A stretch of DNA of 64,000 bases from contig CM060731.1 in assembly GCA_030704615.1 (NCBI GenBank), forward strand, positions 30,876,001-30,940,000. Direction: 5' to 3'. Below, piece after piece: positions 11,201 through 18,775 of this stretch. The DNA is from Takakia lepidozioides (Eukaryota; Streptophyta; Takakiopsida; Takakiales; Takakiaceae). The stretch's first letter is position 1, and each line of letters begins with the position of its first letter. The translations under genes were made by a program, and so were the position numbers. The notes below the pieces were generated by a model that searched no databases, was not told the origin of the DNA, and was given only the letters and a program-made list of their open reading frames with translations.

Positions 11201-11901
11201 AGGTCCTCCCGACCACCAACAAAAGGTTGAAGTTTGCCCTCTCGCTCCAAGGTGGGCGGTTCAAACATGCGATGAGTTGCAGCAGTCGATGATACCACCA
11301 GCGTGCCGGCTCGTCGTCACTCTGTCATTCCCAAAATCGTGAGAACCAACATCGGTGCCAAAACCAGCATTGCAACCACCATAGCAACAATCGTATAACA
11401 AAAATGAAAACATAACAAGTTTAGGAAGTATGGAGAGCCATGCAACAACAATGAAAACAAATGCAACCATTGTCTGAGAATGACATGCACAAGCAGCCTT
11501 CTCCAGAGCTGCCGGATTTGCACACGCATTGCAAACAATCTAAGGTTCACTCAACTATCTAAGGTTCACTCATCCAGCGAAGCCAGGATGAAGATGCAAA
11601 AACAAAGGGAGGCAACAAAGCGAAAGCGAAAGCAAAAGCAAAAGCGAAATCGAACAAAGCGAAAAGAGAAGTGGCTTGCCTGAGAGTACTCGGCTTCAGT
11701 TGGCGCGGGTTGTGAGCAAGACACTGGAATCTCCTGCTGGAGCTTCAGTTTGGCCATGCGAGAGATTGGCCGTCGTCCGTAGTACAGAGCTTTCAACTTC
11801 CGCCGCGGTCTGGATGTGAGGTCTCTCTCAGGAGAGCCACGCCCTTCAGGCGGCATAAGTCCTAGCCAAAATGGAAAAAGATCTCCATTTTTGGGGTACA
11901 T
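5221..11901 (-). CDS. ParB-like / beta-class DNA amino-methyltransferase gene
   Basis: This is a long multi-exon gene read from 11901 down to 5221. Order of parts: (1) N-terminal exon ending at about 11687 with sequence EAEYSQ. (2) Basic/acidic low-complexity region (about 11290-10600) rich in Lys/Arg/Glu. (3) ParB-like exon. (4) Helical exons at about 9788-9570, 9428-9145, 9130-8937 and 8870-8620. (5) An intron holding a 95-bp tandem array. (6) A linker exon from about 7550 to 6730. (7) Methyltransferase exons 6722-6433, 6380-6080 and 5995-5797. (8) An acidic tail ending at 5221. The methyltransferase junctions have good GT-AG sites and keep frame. Frame changes elsewhere (near 10450-10600, at a 13-C run at 6726-6738, and near 5520-5540) mean the copy is either decayed or contains base-call errors. 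No equivalent is known to me among conserved plant genes. Phage and plasmid proteins do join ParB-like and methyltransferase domains, so capture from a mobile element is likely. Confidence 0.6.
5797..6380 (-). other. Methyltransferase SAM-binding exons (motif I)
   Basis: Two exons, 6380-6080 and 5995-5797, are separated by a GTAAGC...CTCAG intron that splits a glycine codon. Joined, they read RSPAFIQTLMETCSDVQGR, then ILDLTCGTGASMWAG, then RHVFAFEPD. This matches the beta-class pattern 'kP..Ll..ii..s...g..vLDpF.GsGtt..aA...gR..iG.E.d'. The glycine-rich loop binds S-adenosylmethionine and the acidic residue after it contacts the ribose. The order motif IV then motif I fits the beta class (CcrM/PvuII-type N6-adenine or N4-cytosine enzymes). 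The tail becomes Glu/Ser-rich and ends at a GTGAGT donor near 5796. Confidence 0.6.
6433..6722 (-). other. Methyltransferase motif IV exon
   Basis: The exon reads ACDMILLDIPNGELL, then a helix, then GMLLDDGGCVVVLATRGKT. In beta-class amino-methyltransferases the first block is motif IV (D/N/S-PP-Y/F/W, the base-binding loop). The second resembles motif V and the following strand. Here the expected DPPY-like tetrapeptide is DIPN. The donor GTAAGT at 6427-6432 joins in phase to the exon starting at 6380. The start is at the 13-C run, where the upstream linker exon is in another frame. The identity rests on the paired motif I exon downstream. Confidence 0.5.
7640..8560. repeat. Tandem array A, about 95-bp unit with palindrome
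   Basis: The phrase 'cctagaactggaaaatggc' recurs at about 7792, 7888, 7982, 8077, 8172, 8267 (variant), 8359 and 8454. Spacings are 93-96 bp, giving eight units plus partial ends. Each unit holds an imperfect palindrome centred on GGCGCC, flanked by CTGGAAA and TTTCCAG. The rest of the unit includes 'tagggacttagcccgaaaatggctaa'-like text. The array sits in the intron between the exons ending near 8620 and starting near 7550 of the minus-strand ParB-methyltransferase gene. The units are nearly identical, so the amplification is recent. Confidence 0.9.
9884..10419 (-). other. ParB/sulfiredoxin-like domain exon
   Basis: This open frame gives about 178 residues. RIPLCRLVSLQVVRPALPG and DIDKLKFSFRDGYRMG match the 'i.p..i.p.R....i..L..Si...G' start of ParB N-terminal domains. 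GKMFYVWDGNHRLLAWMEHI matches the 'v.DGhHR..A' signature of the ParB/Srx fold. HFAVECVVLKV then resembles the following beta strand. The exon ends at a GTAAGT donor just below 9884. A possible acceptor (cattgcag) lies inside the frame just before VVRP, so the real exon may start there. In bacteria these domains bind or hydrolyse CTP, or act as nucleases, and sit next to DNA-site recognition. No helix-turn-helix was recognised here. Confidence 0.6.
11617..11670. repeat. (GCGAAA)n-like short repeat
   Basis: A run of about nine imperfect hexamers of the type gcgaaa / gcaaaa. It lies just downstream (on the minus strand) of the exon that ends near 11687, so it falls in an intron. Confidence 0.7.
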
Positions 11902-12054
11902 GCCTCGAATAGCATGTTAAGCCAAGATTAGCATCAGATTTAGGGTACGTATCCAGGAAGCCATGTGACGCCAGCCCGAATGAAAACGGACGGCGGTGGA
12001 CATTTATTGCCCCAACTGCGCAATTAAATGTCGGATGAAGCCCTCCATGTCGGA

Positions 12055-12735
12055 TGAAAAACGACGGAACTCGGCCCGGAATTTCCAACGTAGAGGTAAT
12101 TCGGAGCGCTGCAGGATGGAAATCCGGCGCCGGATTTCCATCCTGCAGGTAATTCGGAGCGCAGCAGGATGGAAATTCAGCGCCGGATTTCCATCCTGCA
12201 AGGTAGGGCGGCGCGCGAAATTTCCCTCACGCAGGTAATTCAGAAGCGGATGGATGAAATCCGGCGCCGAATTTCCATCCACGCAGGTAGGGCGGCGCGC
12301 GAAATTTCCCTCACGCAGGTAATTCGGAGGCGGATGGATGGAAATCCGGCGCCAGATTTCCATCCGCGCAGGTAGGGCGGCGCGCGAAATTTCCCTCACG
12401 CAGGTAATTCGGAGGCGGATGGATGGAAATCCGGCGCCGGATTTCCATCCGCGCAGGTAGGGCGGCGCGCGAAATTTCCCTCACGCAGGTAATTCAGAAG
12501 CGGATGGATGGAAATCCGGCGCCGGATTTCCATCCGCGCAGGTAGGGCGGCGCGCCAAATTTCCCTCATGTAGGTAATTCAGAAGCGGATGGATGGAAAT
12601 CCGGCCCCGGATTTCCATCCGCAAGGTTGGTCGGAGAGCGGATGGATGGAAATCCTGCGCCGAATTTCCATCCAGCAGGTAAGTCGGATCGCTGTCGTAT
12701 GGATATTCGGCGCCTTATTTCCATTCGCCAGGTAT
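12055..12735. repeat. Tandem array B, about 85-bp unit with palindrome
   Basis: The phrase 'ggatggaaatccggcgcc' recurs at about 12336, 12421, 12506 and 12591, exactly 85 bp apart. Looser copies lie at about 12114, 12169, 12252, 12644 and 12690. Each unit contains a near-perfect 30-bp palindrome centred on GGCGCC. Between them lies a GC-rich spacer with 'ggtagggcggcgcgcgaaat'. Translations of either strand give spurious 'EIRRRISI' peptides, which are not genes. The array lies just upstream of the 5' end of the ParB-methyltransferase gene. Confidence 0.9.
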
Positions 12736-12879
12736 TTGGAAGCGCTGAATTACCTTCCTGCAGGTAATTCTGAGCGTGTCCGATTGATTTTTCGGAGAAA
12801 AACAAACTAAACTGTTTGTTTTGTGGCTGAAATGCACTTGTAGACACGTTTTTCTTGGAATCCTTGACTGCTAGAGGCA

Positions 12880-13965
12880 AATCGGAACAGCCTCGGACGG
12901 AAATTCGGCGCCGTTTTTCCATTGTGGGAGGTTTTTACGACTTCCTTTGAGGGGGCCCCGATGGAAATTCGGCGCCGAATTTCCATCCGGGGGATGGTCT
13001 CTGTCGGAGAGGTGCCGGCCTCTCCACCACTCTGTTGGATATTCGGTGCCGAATTTCCGTCCGGGGGTTGAAATATGACGGCCATGTGCCGGCCTCTCCC
13101 CCCTCCCCGACCGCATTGGAACGGCCCCGGATGGAAATTCGGCGCCGTTTTTCCATCTGGGGAGGTTTTTATGTCGGCCAGTTTTCGACCTGACCCCCCG
13201 ACACGACTTCCTTTGGGGGGGGCCCGGATGGAAATTCGGCGCCGAATCTCCATCCAAGGGATGCTCTTTGTCGAACACGTGCTGGCCTCTACGCCCAAGG
13301 CGACTTCATCCGGGCGTCCCCCGTTGGATATTCGGTGCCGAATTTCCGTCCGGGGGTTGAAATGTGACGGCCAGGTGCCGGCCTCTCCCCCCTCCCGACT
13401 GCATCCGAACCGCCCCGGATGGAAATTCGGCGCCGTTTTTCCATCTGGGGATGTTTTTATGCCGGCCAGTTTTCGGCCTGACCCCCCATCACGACTTCCT
13501 TTGGGGGGGGCCCGGATGGAAATTCGGCGCCGAATGTCCATCCAGGGGATGTTCTCTGTCGCACACGCGCCGGCCTTTGCGCCTGAGGCGACTTCATCCG
13601 GGCTTCCCCTGTTGTATATTCGGTGCCGAATTTCCGTCCGGGGGTTGTAATGTGAGGGCCAGATGGCGGCCTTTCCCCCGAGCCGACTGCATCTGAAAGG
13701 CCTCGGATGGAAATTCGGCGCCGTTTTTCCATCCGCGGAGGTTTTTATGTCGGCCAGTTTTCGGCCTGACCCCCCGACAGGACTTCCTTTGGGGGGATCC
13801 GAATGGAAATTCGGCGCTGAATTTCCATCCGGGGGATTTTCTCTGTCGGATAGGTGCCGGCATCTCTGCCCCAGACGACTCCATCCGTGCGGCCCCTGTT
13901 GGATATTGGGTGCCGAATTTCCATTCGGGGGTAGTAATGTGACGGCACGGTGCCGGCTTCTCCCC
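12880..13965. repeat. Array C, 288-bp higher-order repeat of three palindromic modules
   Basis: Three module types alternate, each about 96 bp. Type 1 (GGCGCCGAATTTCC core) is at about 12957, 13225, 13513 and 13801. Type 2 (GGTGCCGAATTTCC core after 'gttggatattc') is at about 13034, 13324, 13612 and 13899. Type 3 (GGCGCCGTTTTTCC core) is at about 13129, 13417 and 13705. Same-type spacing is 288 bp apart from the first interval. The inter-palindrome text ('ggttttta tgtcggccagttttcgg', 'gacttcctttgggggg') is well kept between units. This is the organisation of a higher-order satellite. Confidence 0.85.
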
Positions 13966-14095
13966 TTCAGCCGACATCATCCGGACGGCCCCCCACTTTC
14001 TGACTGCATACCGTTGGCAGTTATTGCGCAAAGACCAGGGGCCGCATTCCGGAGACAAGGTTCATTAACACTCTGACTGTGGATTTTTGAGATAG

Positions 14096-14792
14096 TTGGC
14101 TCCCTGGATTTGGATCAGGCTTCGTCGCTTGGACAAATCGGCACCGCATTCCTTCCCATCGTTGCATCCCCCTTCTACCAGGGAGCTTCCCCGCACGCCA
14201 TCCTGGCAGTCTTGTGTGCACATCTCCCATGGCGGAAAACCCGAGCGCTACAGTGTACTGCCCTCCTCACGAGCATAGAACTTCATTTCCGTGCAGAGGG
14301 GACATCTGCCGGGTGATGGAGAAATATCTGTGCATTCGATACCACCTGAAACCGGGGTCGGTTTTTTTGGAGGAGGAAAGGAAGGACTCAAACGGCCTTG
14401 TTGTCGAGAGTATTGTTGTGCTCCACGATGATTTCGGCGATGGCAGGGAATGGCGAGTTCCACCATTGGACAGCGTCATATACAGGGCTGTTGGGGACTT
14501 CATTTGCCCGCCAAATGCACCTTATATCCTGGCGCCTTCCACGAAACAATCCGCGGTCCTACTTACTGTAGGGAATCAGGCCAGAGTACGTTCGTCGTTC
14601 GTTTCTGCTGAATTGGTCAGAAGACAATTCCAAGCCCGGATCCTAGGGCGCATACACTGCAGCAACCCCAAGAACGGAAAGCGCAAAGTTCTGCTGTTGG
14701 CGAGGCTCCATAGCAACCATAGACACGGAACTCCGTCCTCTGCGCATTGCGAAGAGGATGCCGCTTTTCTGCTCCATAGCCCTGCCCCTTAA
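14096..14792 (+). CDS. Unrecognised GC-rich ORF
   Basis: The frame 14214-14792 (192 codons) is open. Its middle (VFLEEERKDSNGLVVESIVV, then DDFGDGREWRVPPLDSV) looks like a folded protein rather than low complexity. Upstream frames from about 14096 are also open, so an exon may start before 14214. I do not recognise a family. It lies between the array C satellite and a MULE-like element and may be cargo of either. The C-terminal part (Arg/His/Ser-rich) looks less protein-like, so the true end may be a splice donor before 14792. Confidence 0.3.
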
Positions 14793-15461
14793 CCCGCTGC
14801 ATGGCGCTCTCGCATGATCAAAGCAAATGATTGACAAAGAAGCTGAAGCTAAATTTTGGTCCAAGACCGACCCCGATACAAGAAACAATTGCAACAGCAG
14901 GCTCCTCTATAAGCTTACTGGTGAAACGATCATCCAGCTTCAAGGATCACGCATAGGTGCCAACTAGCATTTGCTGCTGCATTTTTAAGTATCTCCTTGT
15001 GTACTCCAAAGCCTCTAGTGACTTGGTAGCTTCAGCGACTGCAATAACAGTGGCGGCTCCGGCATCGTCATCCTCCAGGCGTTTCAGGGCACGCTGAATC
15101 TTGTGGTCACATTCAATGATATGCTTCTCAAACTAAGCACTACTTATACACAGGTAATCTTGCAAGTGCTAACCCTCAACTCCTACCTTGCACTCACAGG
15201 TAAGAGAGCATCTCTCTCGAGTGATAAGAAAACTAGAAAACACACTGCTCACACCAGAAACAACATGAATCCATCGCTATCACTCTTTAAAACAGAAGTC
15301 GAGCCAGGGGCACCCCAAGCTATGGGGACTCCACCCCACAACAACCTACACTCCCATCATAAGCACACTCAAATCTAAACGCATGAAGGAGCTCGGTCGC
15401 GCAGACTCAACTCGAGAGAGATGAGCTGCGCGACTGCCGCTCTCGTGAAGATAAGACGGAC
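14793..15461. other. No gene recognised
   Basis: Only a short plus-strand frame (15103-15378) without recognisable domains is present. The interval separates the unknown ORF from the paired hairpins and the MULE-like gene. Confidence 0.45.
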
Positions 15462-15519
15462 CAGGTGTCAAACTAAACTTGACACCTGATTTAACACTTG
15501 ACCTAAATCCAAGTGTTAA
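15462..15519. repeat. Two adjacent perfect 10-bp-stem hairpins
   Basis: CAGGTGTCAA at 15462-15471 pairs with TTGACACCTG at 15479-15488 across a 7-nt loop. TTAACACTTG at 15491-15500 pairs with CAAGTGTTAA at 15510-15519 across a 9-nt loop. The stems are perfect, separated by 2 nt, and share the sub-motif ACACTTG/GTGTCAA in variant form. They lie about 100 bp upstream of the MULE-like transposase gene. They could be part of an element end or an operator-like structure. No function can be shown. Confidence 0.75.
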
Positions 15520-15617
15520 ATACAAATAACTAGTTTTATTCTAACTGTTTTCACACTGTGCTTATTTAACTTGACACGGGCTTCATGGCTGATAGTGCAT
15601 AGGTAAATTTCAATGCA

Positions 15618-16242
15618 GTGCGGCGCGTGTTTGGTTCGGGGGATCCTAAGGTCCCAATGGAAAATAGGGAGCGCACATGCCTCTTCCATTGGAGTCAATC
15701 TCTGGCACGTCATACAAAGCGCTGCATTCGCCTTGACCTTCAGTTGGAGCATAGAAGGCTCTGTCTCAAGTACAAAAATGCCAACTCAATGGGAGAAGCT
15801 GAGAGCACTTACCAAGCAATCCGGGCTTGGTGGTTCTCCTCTGGTGCTGCTACTGGTATCCACCTGAAGGAGTTGGAGGACTGGTTGGTTTTCTGGCACT
15901 TCAGATACAGACAGTGGAGAGCTTTCATGACGACGGTAAGCCTCTTGAATCCCAAAATCATAAATTTTGCATCGTGCCTCTTCATTTGGGGTTCTTGGAT
16001 TGTCGCTTGCAGAACCTCTTCCATTTCATTTCCTTCCTCACATTTCCATGCAATGCCTTCTGCAGGACATGTCCTTGGAGGACTTGGCCGACATGCCATC
16101 CTGTAATTTGGCGGAGATTGTTCATAACGCCTGGATGCAGCAATCTACCAAAGCAGGTCGTGACTTGTATGTGGCCACTGTTGATGACATGGTGCGGGCA
16201 CTTACACAACAAACCAGTGTTAGAGGACTGTCTGGGACTTAG
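15618..16242 (+). CDS. MULE-like transposase-associated gene, 5' exons
   Basis: Exon 1 (15618-15935) starts MRRVFGSGDPKVPMENRERT and continues through a Trp/His-rich helical region (SLARHTKRCIRLDLQ, then WLVFWHFRYRQWRAFMTT). It ends at a GTAAGC donor. Exon 2 (16066-16242) follows a TCTGCAG acceptor and reads DMSLEDLADMPSCNLAEIVHNAW, ending VRGLSGT and a stop. 'NLAE..HN.W' is a phrase seen in MULE-type and SWIM-containing transposases just before the zinc-finger region. With the SWIM exon downstream on the same strand I read this as one mobile-element gene, interrupted after 16242. The DDE triad was not recognised. Confidence 0.45.
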
Positions 16243-16329
16243 ACACTTATACGAGATCTATAGGGTACCCTTAATTTTTGCACAGACTGAGACCAAGAAG
16301 AGCCTTAGGGGTGACAGCAGCGCACTGTA

Positions 16330-16545
16330 GAGGGGGGTTACACAGCCCGTCACAGCCGACACAGCCAACACAGCCCGTCGCAATCGTCACAGCAGACACA
16401 GCCACACAGCCAGTCACAGCCCGACACAGCCAAACACAGTCGCACAGCCAGCCACAGCCCGACACAGCCAAACACAGTCGCACAGCCAGTCACAGCCCGT
16501 CACAGTTTCACACAGCCAGTCACAGCTTGACACAGCTGTCACGAC
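16330..16545. repeat. CACAGCC minisatellite
   Basis: About 20 imperfect repeats of 9-11 bp built on CACAGCC with spacers such as 'gtcacagcccgacacagcca'. The block follows the stop of the upstream transposase exons and precedes the SWIM-containing exon, so it lies inside the element. Confidence 0.9.
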
Positions 16546-17087
16546 CATAGGGAACGGAGAGCAGGACAGGGAACGACTGTGGAGAACAACACCTGCAAAT
16601 GGAACATGTTAGTTCACGGACGACGGTTAGTGAGGAAAACGGTTAGAGCCACGGGGAGGAAGATAAAGCTAGAAGCAAGGACTGAGAGGGGGCTTTTTGG
16701 GGGGGAGGATTTTTGGAAGCACTTCACGGGAGAGGACTTCTTGGTGATGCAGGAGAGGGGATCAGGCAGAGATGAAGAACGGAAGCGAAGATGGAGAGAT
16801 GAGGAGTAGATACTTGTTATATGCAAAGCTGTAGTAATATTGTAGAGCAGATTAGAGACACAATGGCTTTGGCCTGATACCTGATAAATCATAATCGGAT
16901 ACTTATACGATACAATCATACTGTGTAGAGAGATCTGAGTGAAGCTGTGGAATGAATGGATGAGTTGATGGAATCCAATAGATTGATAAAGCAAACTGAT
17001 ACTTAATTATCAAAGGTAAGGTAGCTAACATGAATGCCAAAAGGGAAACAAATAGGAAACACCCCCATGATACACTAGCTGTAGGTC

Positions 17088-18389
17088 ATGACTGATTGTT
17101 CTGCGCGGGCTGAGTACTTAGAGATTTCCAACTCTTCTATCTTGGAGTTTCCACCTCGGATAGCGAAGGGATGGGTGAGTAAAAGCCGAGCGACAACCAG
17201 GTACCGCCATTTTATGATGGGACGGGGTGGAGGCAAGGGCCCCGGTACGACTTTGTTGATGCTAAGGGCCGCGAGTAGATCCGGAGACCCATCCAAGATG
17301 GCCAGAGCTCTGAACAGGTGCACTGAAGGCTCCCCTTTGCAATCCAGGCTCCCTCATTTGGAAGGCGAGGAAAGATTTGGATCATGCAAAAGGAAATTGA
17401 ACACTCTTCCAGGGTCAGATGGAGATTCCCATCGCCTAGACAAGGTCAATTTCCAGTGCAGACTAAGTCGTGTGCCGGCCCCTTCCCAGGTGGGTCCTCC
17501 TCCTGTGGAGCAGGTGCAGAACATGCAAGCACAACAGCACGAATCCCATTGGAGGAGGTGGTGGCCATGGTGCAGGAATCTGATTGCATTGATAGTGAGG
17601 ACCCCCTCTTTCAAGAAATGCAAATCAAAAATATGCAAAGGCTCCAGGGGGACTCCAGCTCCAACATTCACAGGGTTGTTCCGACCTTATCATAGTGGGG
17701 AGTCAAAGGACCACAAGTTCTGGTTCTGCCCAGACGATATGGCACGATGCATCAAGGGAACAGTTCGTCCTTCGGTGATAATCAAACCCCCTCCCCCCGC
17801 AATTTGGCCTGTGAAACTTGGGACGTCGCTGTCAACAACCGAGATAAGCATGCTGGAGGAGGGAGGGTTTTGTCTTGCACGATCCCGAGTGGTGCCCTTG
17901 TGCACTGTCGGCACAGATGTGCCACAAGCTCCGGCAATGCCTCCACCCGGTGCCGACTCCCACCCAACAAAAAAAGATGGAAAAACAATGCGCCGTGTCA
18001 CTTCGGGTGCAGATCACAAATGCAAGATGGAATCGGCTAGAATTTTGCAGGCTCGGGTGGCTCGTATCACCGAAGTCCCTGCCCCGGGGTATGGACGGAT
18101 TTACACAGTGCTGTCTATTGGCTCAGTTCTTCATGGCAAAGAATATCAGGTTACCGTGGGGAATTTCCCTACTTGCACTTGTCCGGATTTTGTAACGATG
18201 CGTGAGGGCGCTCTCGGCATGAGAGGGAAGTGGGTCCCCTGCAAGCATCAATATTACATATACCTTGTAATTATGTGTTGCGATGGTAAGAGAGACCAAT
18301 TCATTCACCAAGCCACACTAGGCTACGGAGAAGTCATCACCCTTTTGCAGCGGGACACCTCACGTAGGGCTCCGCCAAATTCTCTTTGA
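17088..18389 (+). CDS. SWIM zinc-finger protein, MULE-like transposase 3' part
   Basis: The 433-codon open frame has a variable N-terminal half. The C-terminal half begins near GYGRIYTVLSIGSVLHGKEY. It then shows a SWIM zinc finger: Cys363-x-Cys365 in TCTCPDF, and Cys385-Lys-His387 in VPCKHQYYIYL, with 19 residues between the pairs. SWIM fingers (CxCxnCxH) are typical of MULE transposases and of FAR1/FHY3, which derive from them. The first half of the frame (residues 1-200) reads poorly as protein and may be intron or insertion. The upstream exons at 15618-16242 probably belong to the same gene. No terminal inverted repeats were identified. Confidence 0.55.
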   Translation: MTDCSARAEYLEISNSSILEFPPRIAKGWVSKSRATTRYRHFMMGRGGGKGPGTTLLMLRAASRSGDPSKMARALNRCTEGSPLQSRLPHLEGEERFGSCKRKLNTLPGSDGDSHRLDKVNFQCRLSRVPAPSQVGPPPVEQVQNMQAQQHESHWRRWWPWCRNLIALIVRTPSFKKCKSKICKGSRGTPAPTFTGLFRPYHSGESKDHKFWFCPDDMARCIKGTVRPSVIIKPPPPAIWPVKLGTSLSTTEISMLEEGGFCLARSRVVPLCTVGTDVPQAPAMPPPGADSHPTKKDGKTMRRVTSGADHKCKMESARILQARVARITEVPAPGYGRIYTVLSIGSVLHGKEYQVTVGNFPTCTCPDFVTMREGALGMRGKWVPCKHQYYIYLVIMCCDGKRDQFIHQATLGYGEVITLLQRDTSRRAPPNSL

Positions 18390-18775
18390 ACACATACGAG
18401 CCATGCCCGCTTCCCATGCTGGTTTCCAGGTTACCATGTGAAGACTTTGCATTTAGGACAAACACATACATTTCGTTCACGGAACCAGGGCAAATGCACA
18501 TGCCATTCATTGTAAGCGTCTATCTGTGAATTGAAATAAAGTGTGTCAATCATTCTGAGCTCAATTCTGCCATATTTTCATATTCCTCTTTTTGTGCAGG
18601 CATTGCAGACATGGTGCATGGTGGCCCCCTTTGTTTTGTCCATGCTAATAGGCCCTCTTCTTGCAATCCTCGCCTATAGGACCTGCTTCTCCAGCAGATT
18701 TGTGCCGCTCACGCTTCCTTGAAGCGTGAGCTCAGCTCACGCTTTGCAGCTACAACGTGAGCTCAGCTCCCAGGC
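18390..18775. other. No gene; GC-rich direct and inverted repeats
   Basis: Around 18705-18795 the words 'cacgctt', 'agcgtgagctcagctcacgct' and 'gggctcacg' recur in direct and inverted order, making a small palindromic cluster. It lies at the 3' boundary of the minus-strand retrotransposon, where a 3' LTR would be expected. No matching second LTR was found by eye. Confidence 0.4.

Noticed and set aside
10250-11230. 326-codon plus-strand frame
   Set aside because: It is antisense to the low-complexity Lys/Glu/Arg-rich exon of the ParB-methyltransferase gene and is Cys/Leu/Ser/Pro-rich as such shadows are.
12004-13732. Long open frames on both strands giving EIRRRISI-type repeat proteins
   Set aside because: They are translations of the palindromic satellite units. 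Because the unit is palindromic, both strands give the same peptide, which marks them as non-coding.
7640-13965. Arrays considered as a CRISPR array
   Set aside because: Units are 85-96 bp and repeat over their full length, with no unique spacers of constant size and no cas genes. The host is eukaryotic. These are satellites.
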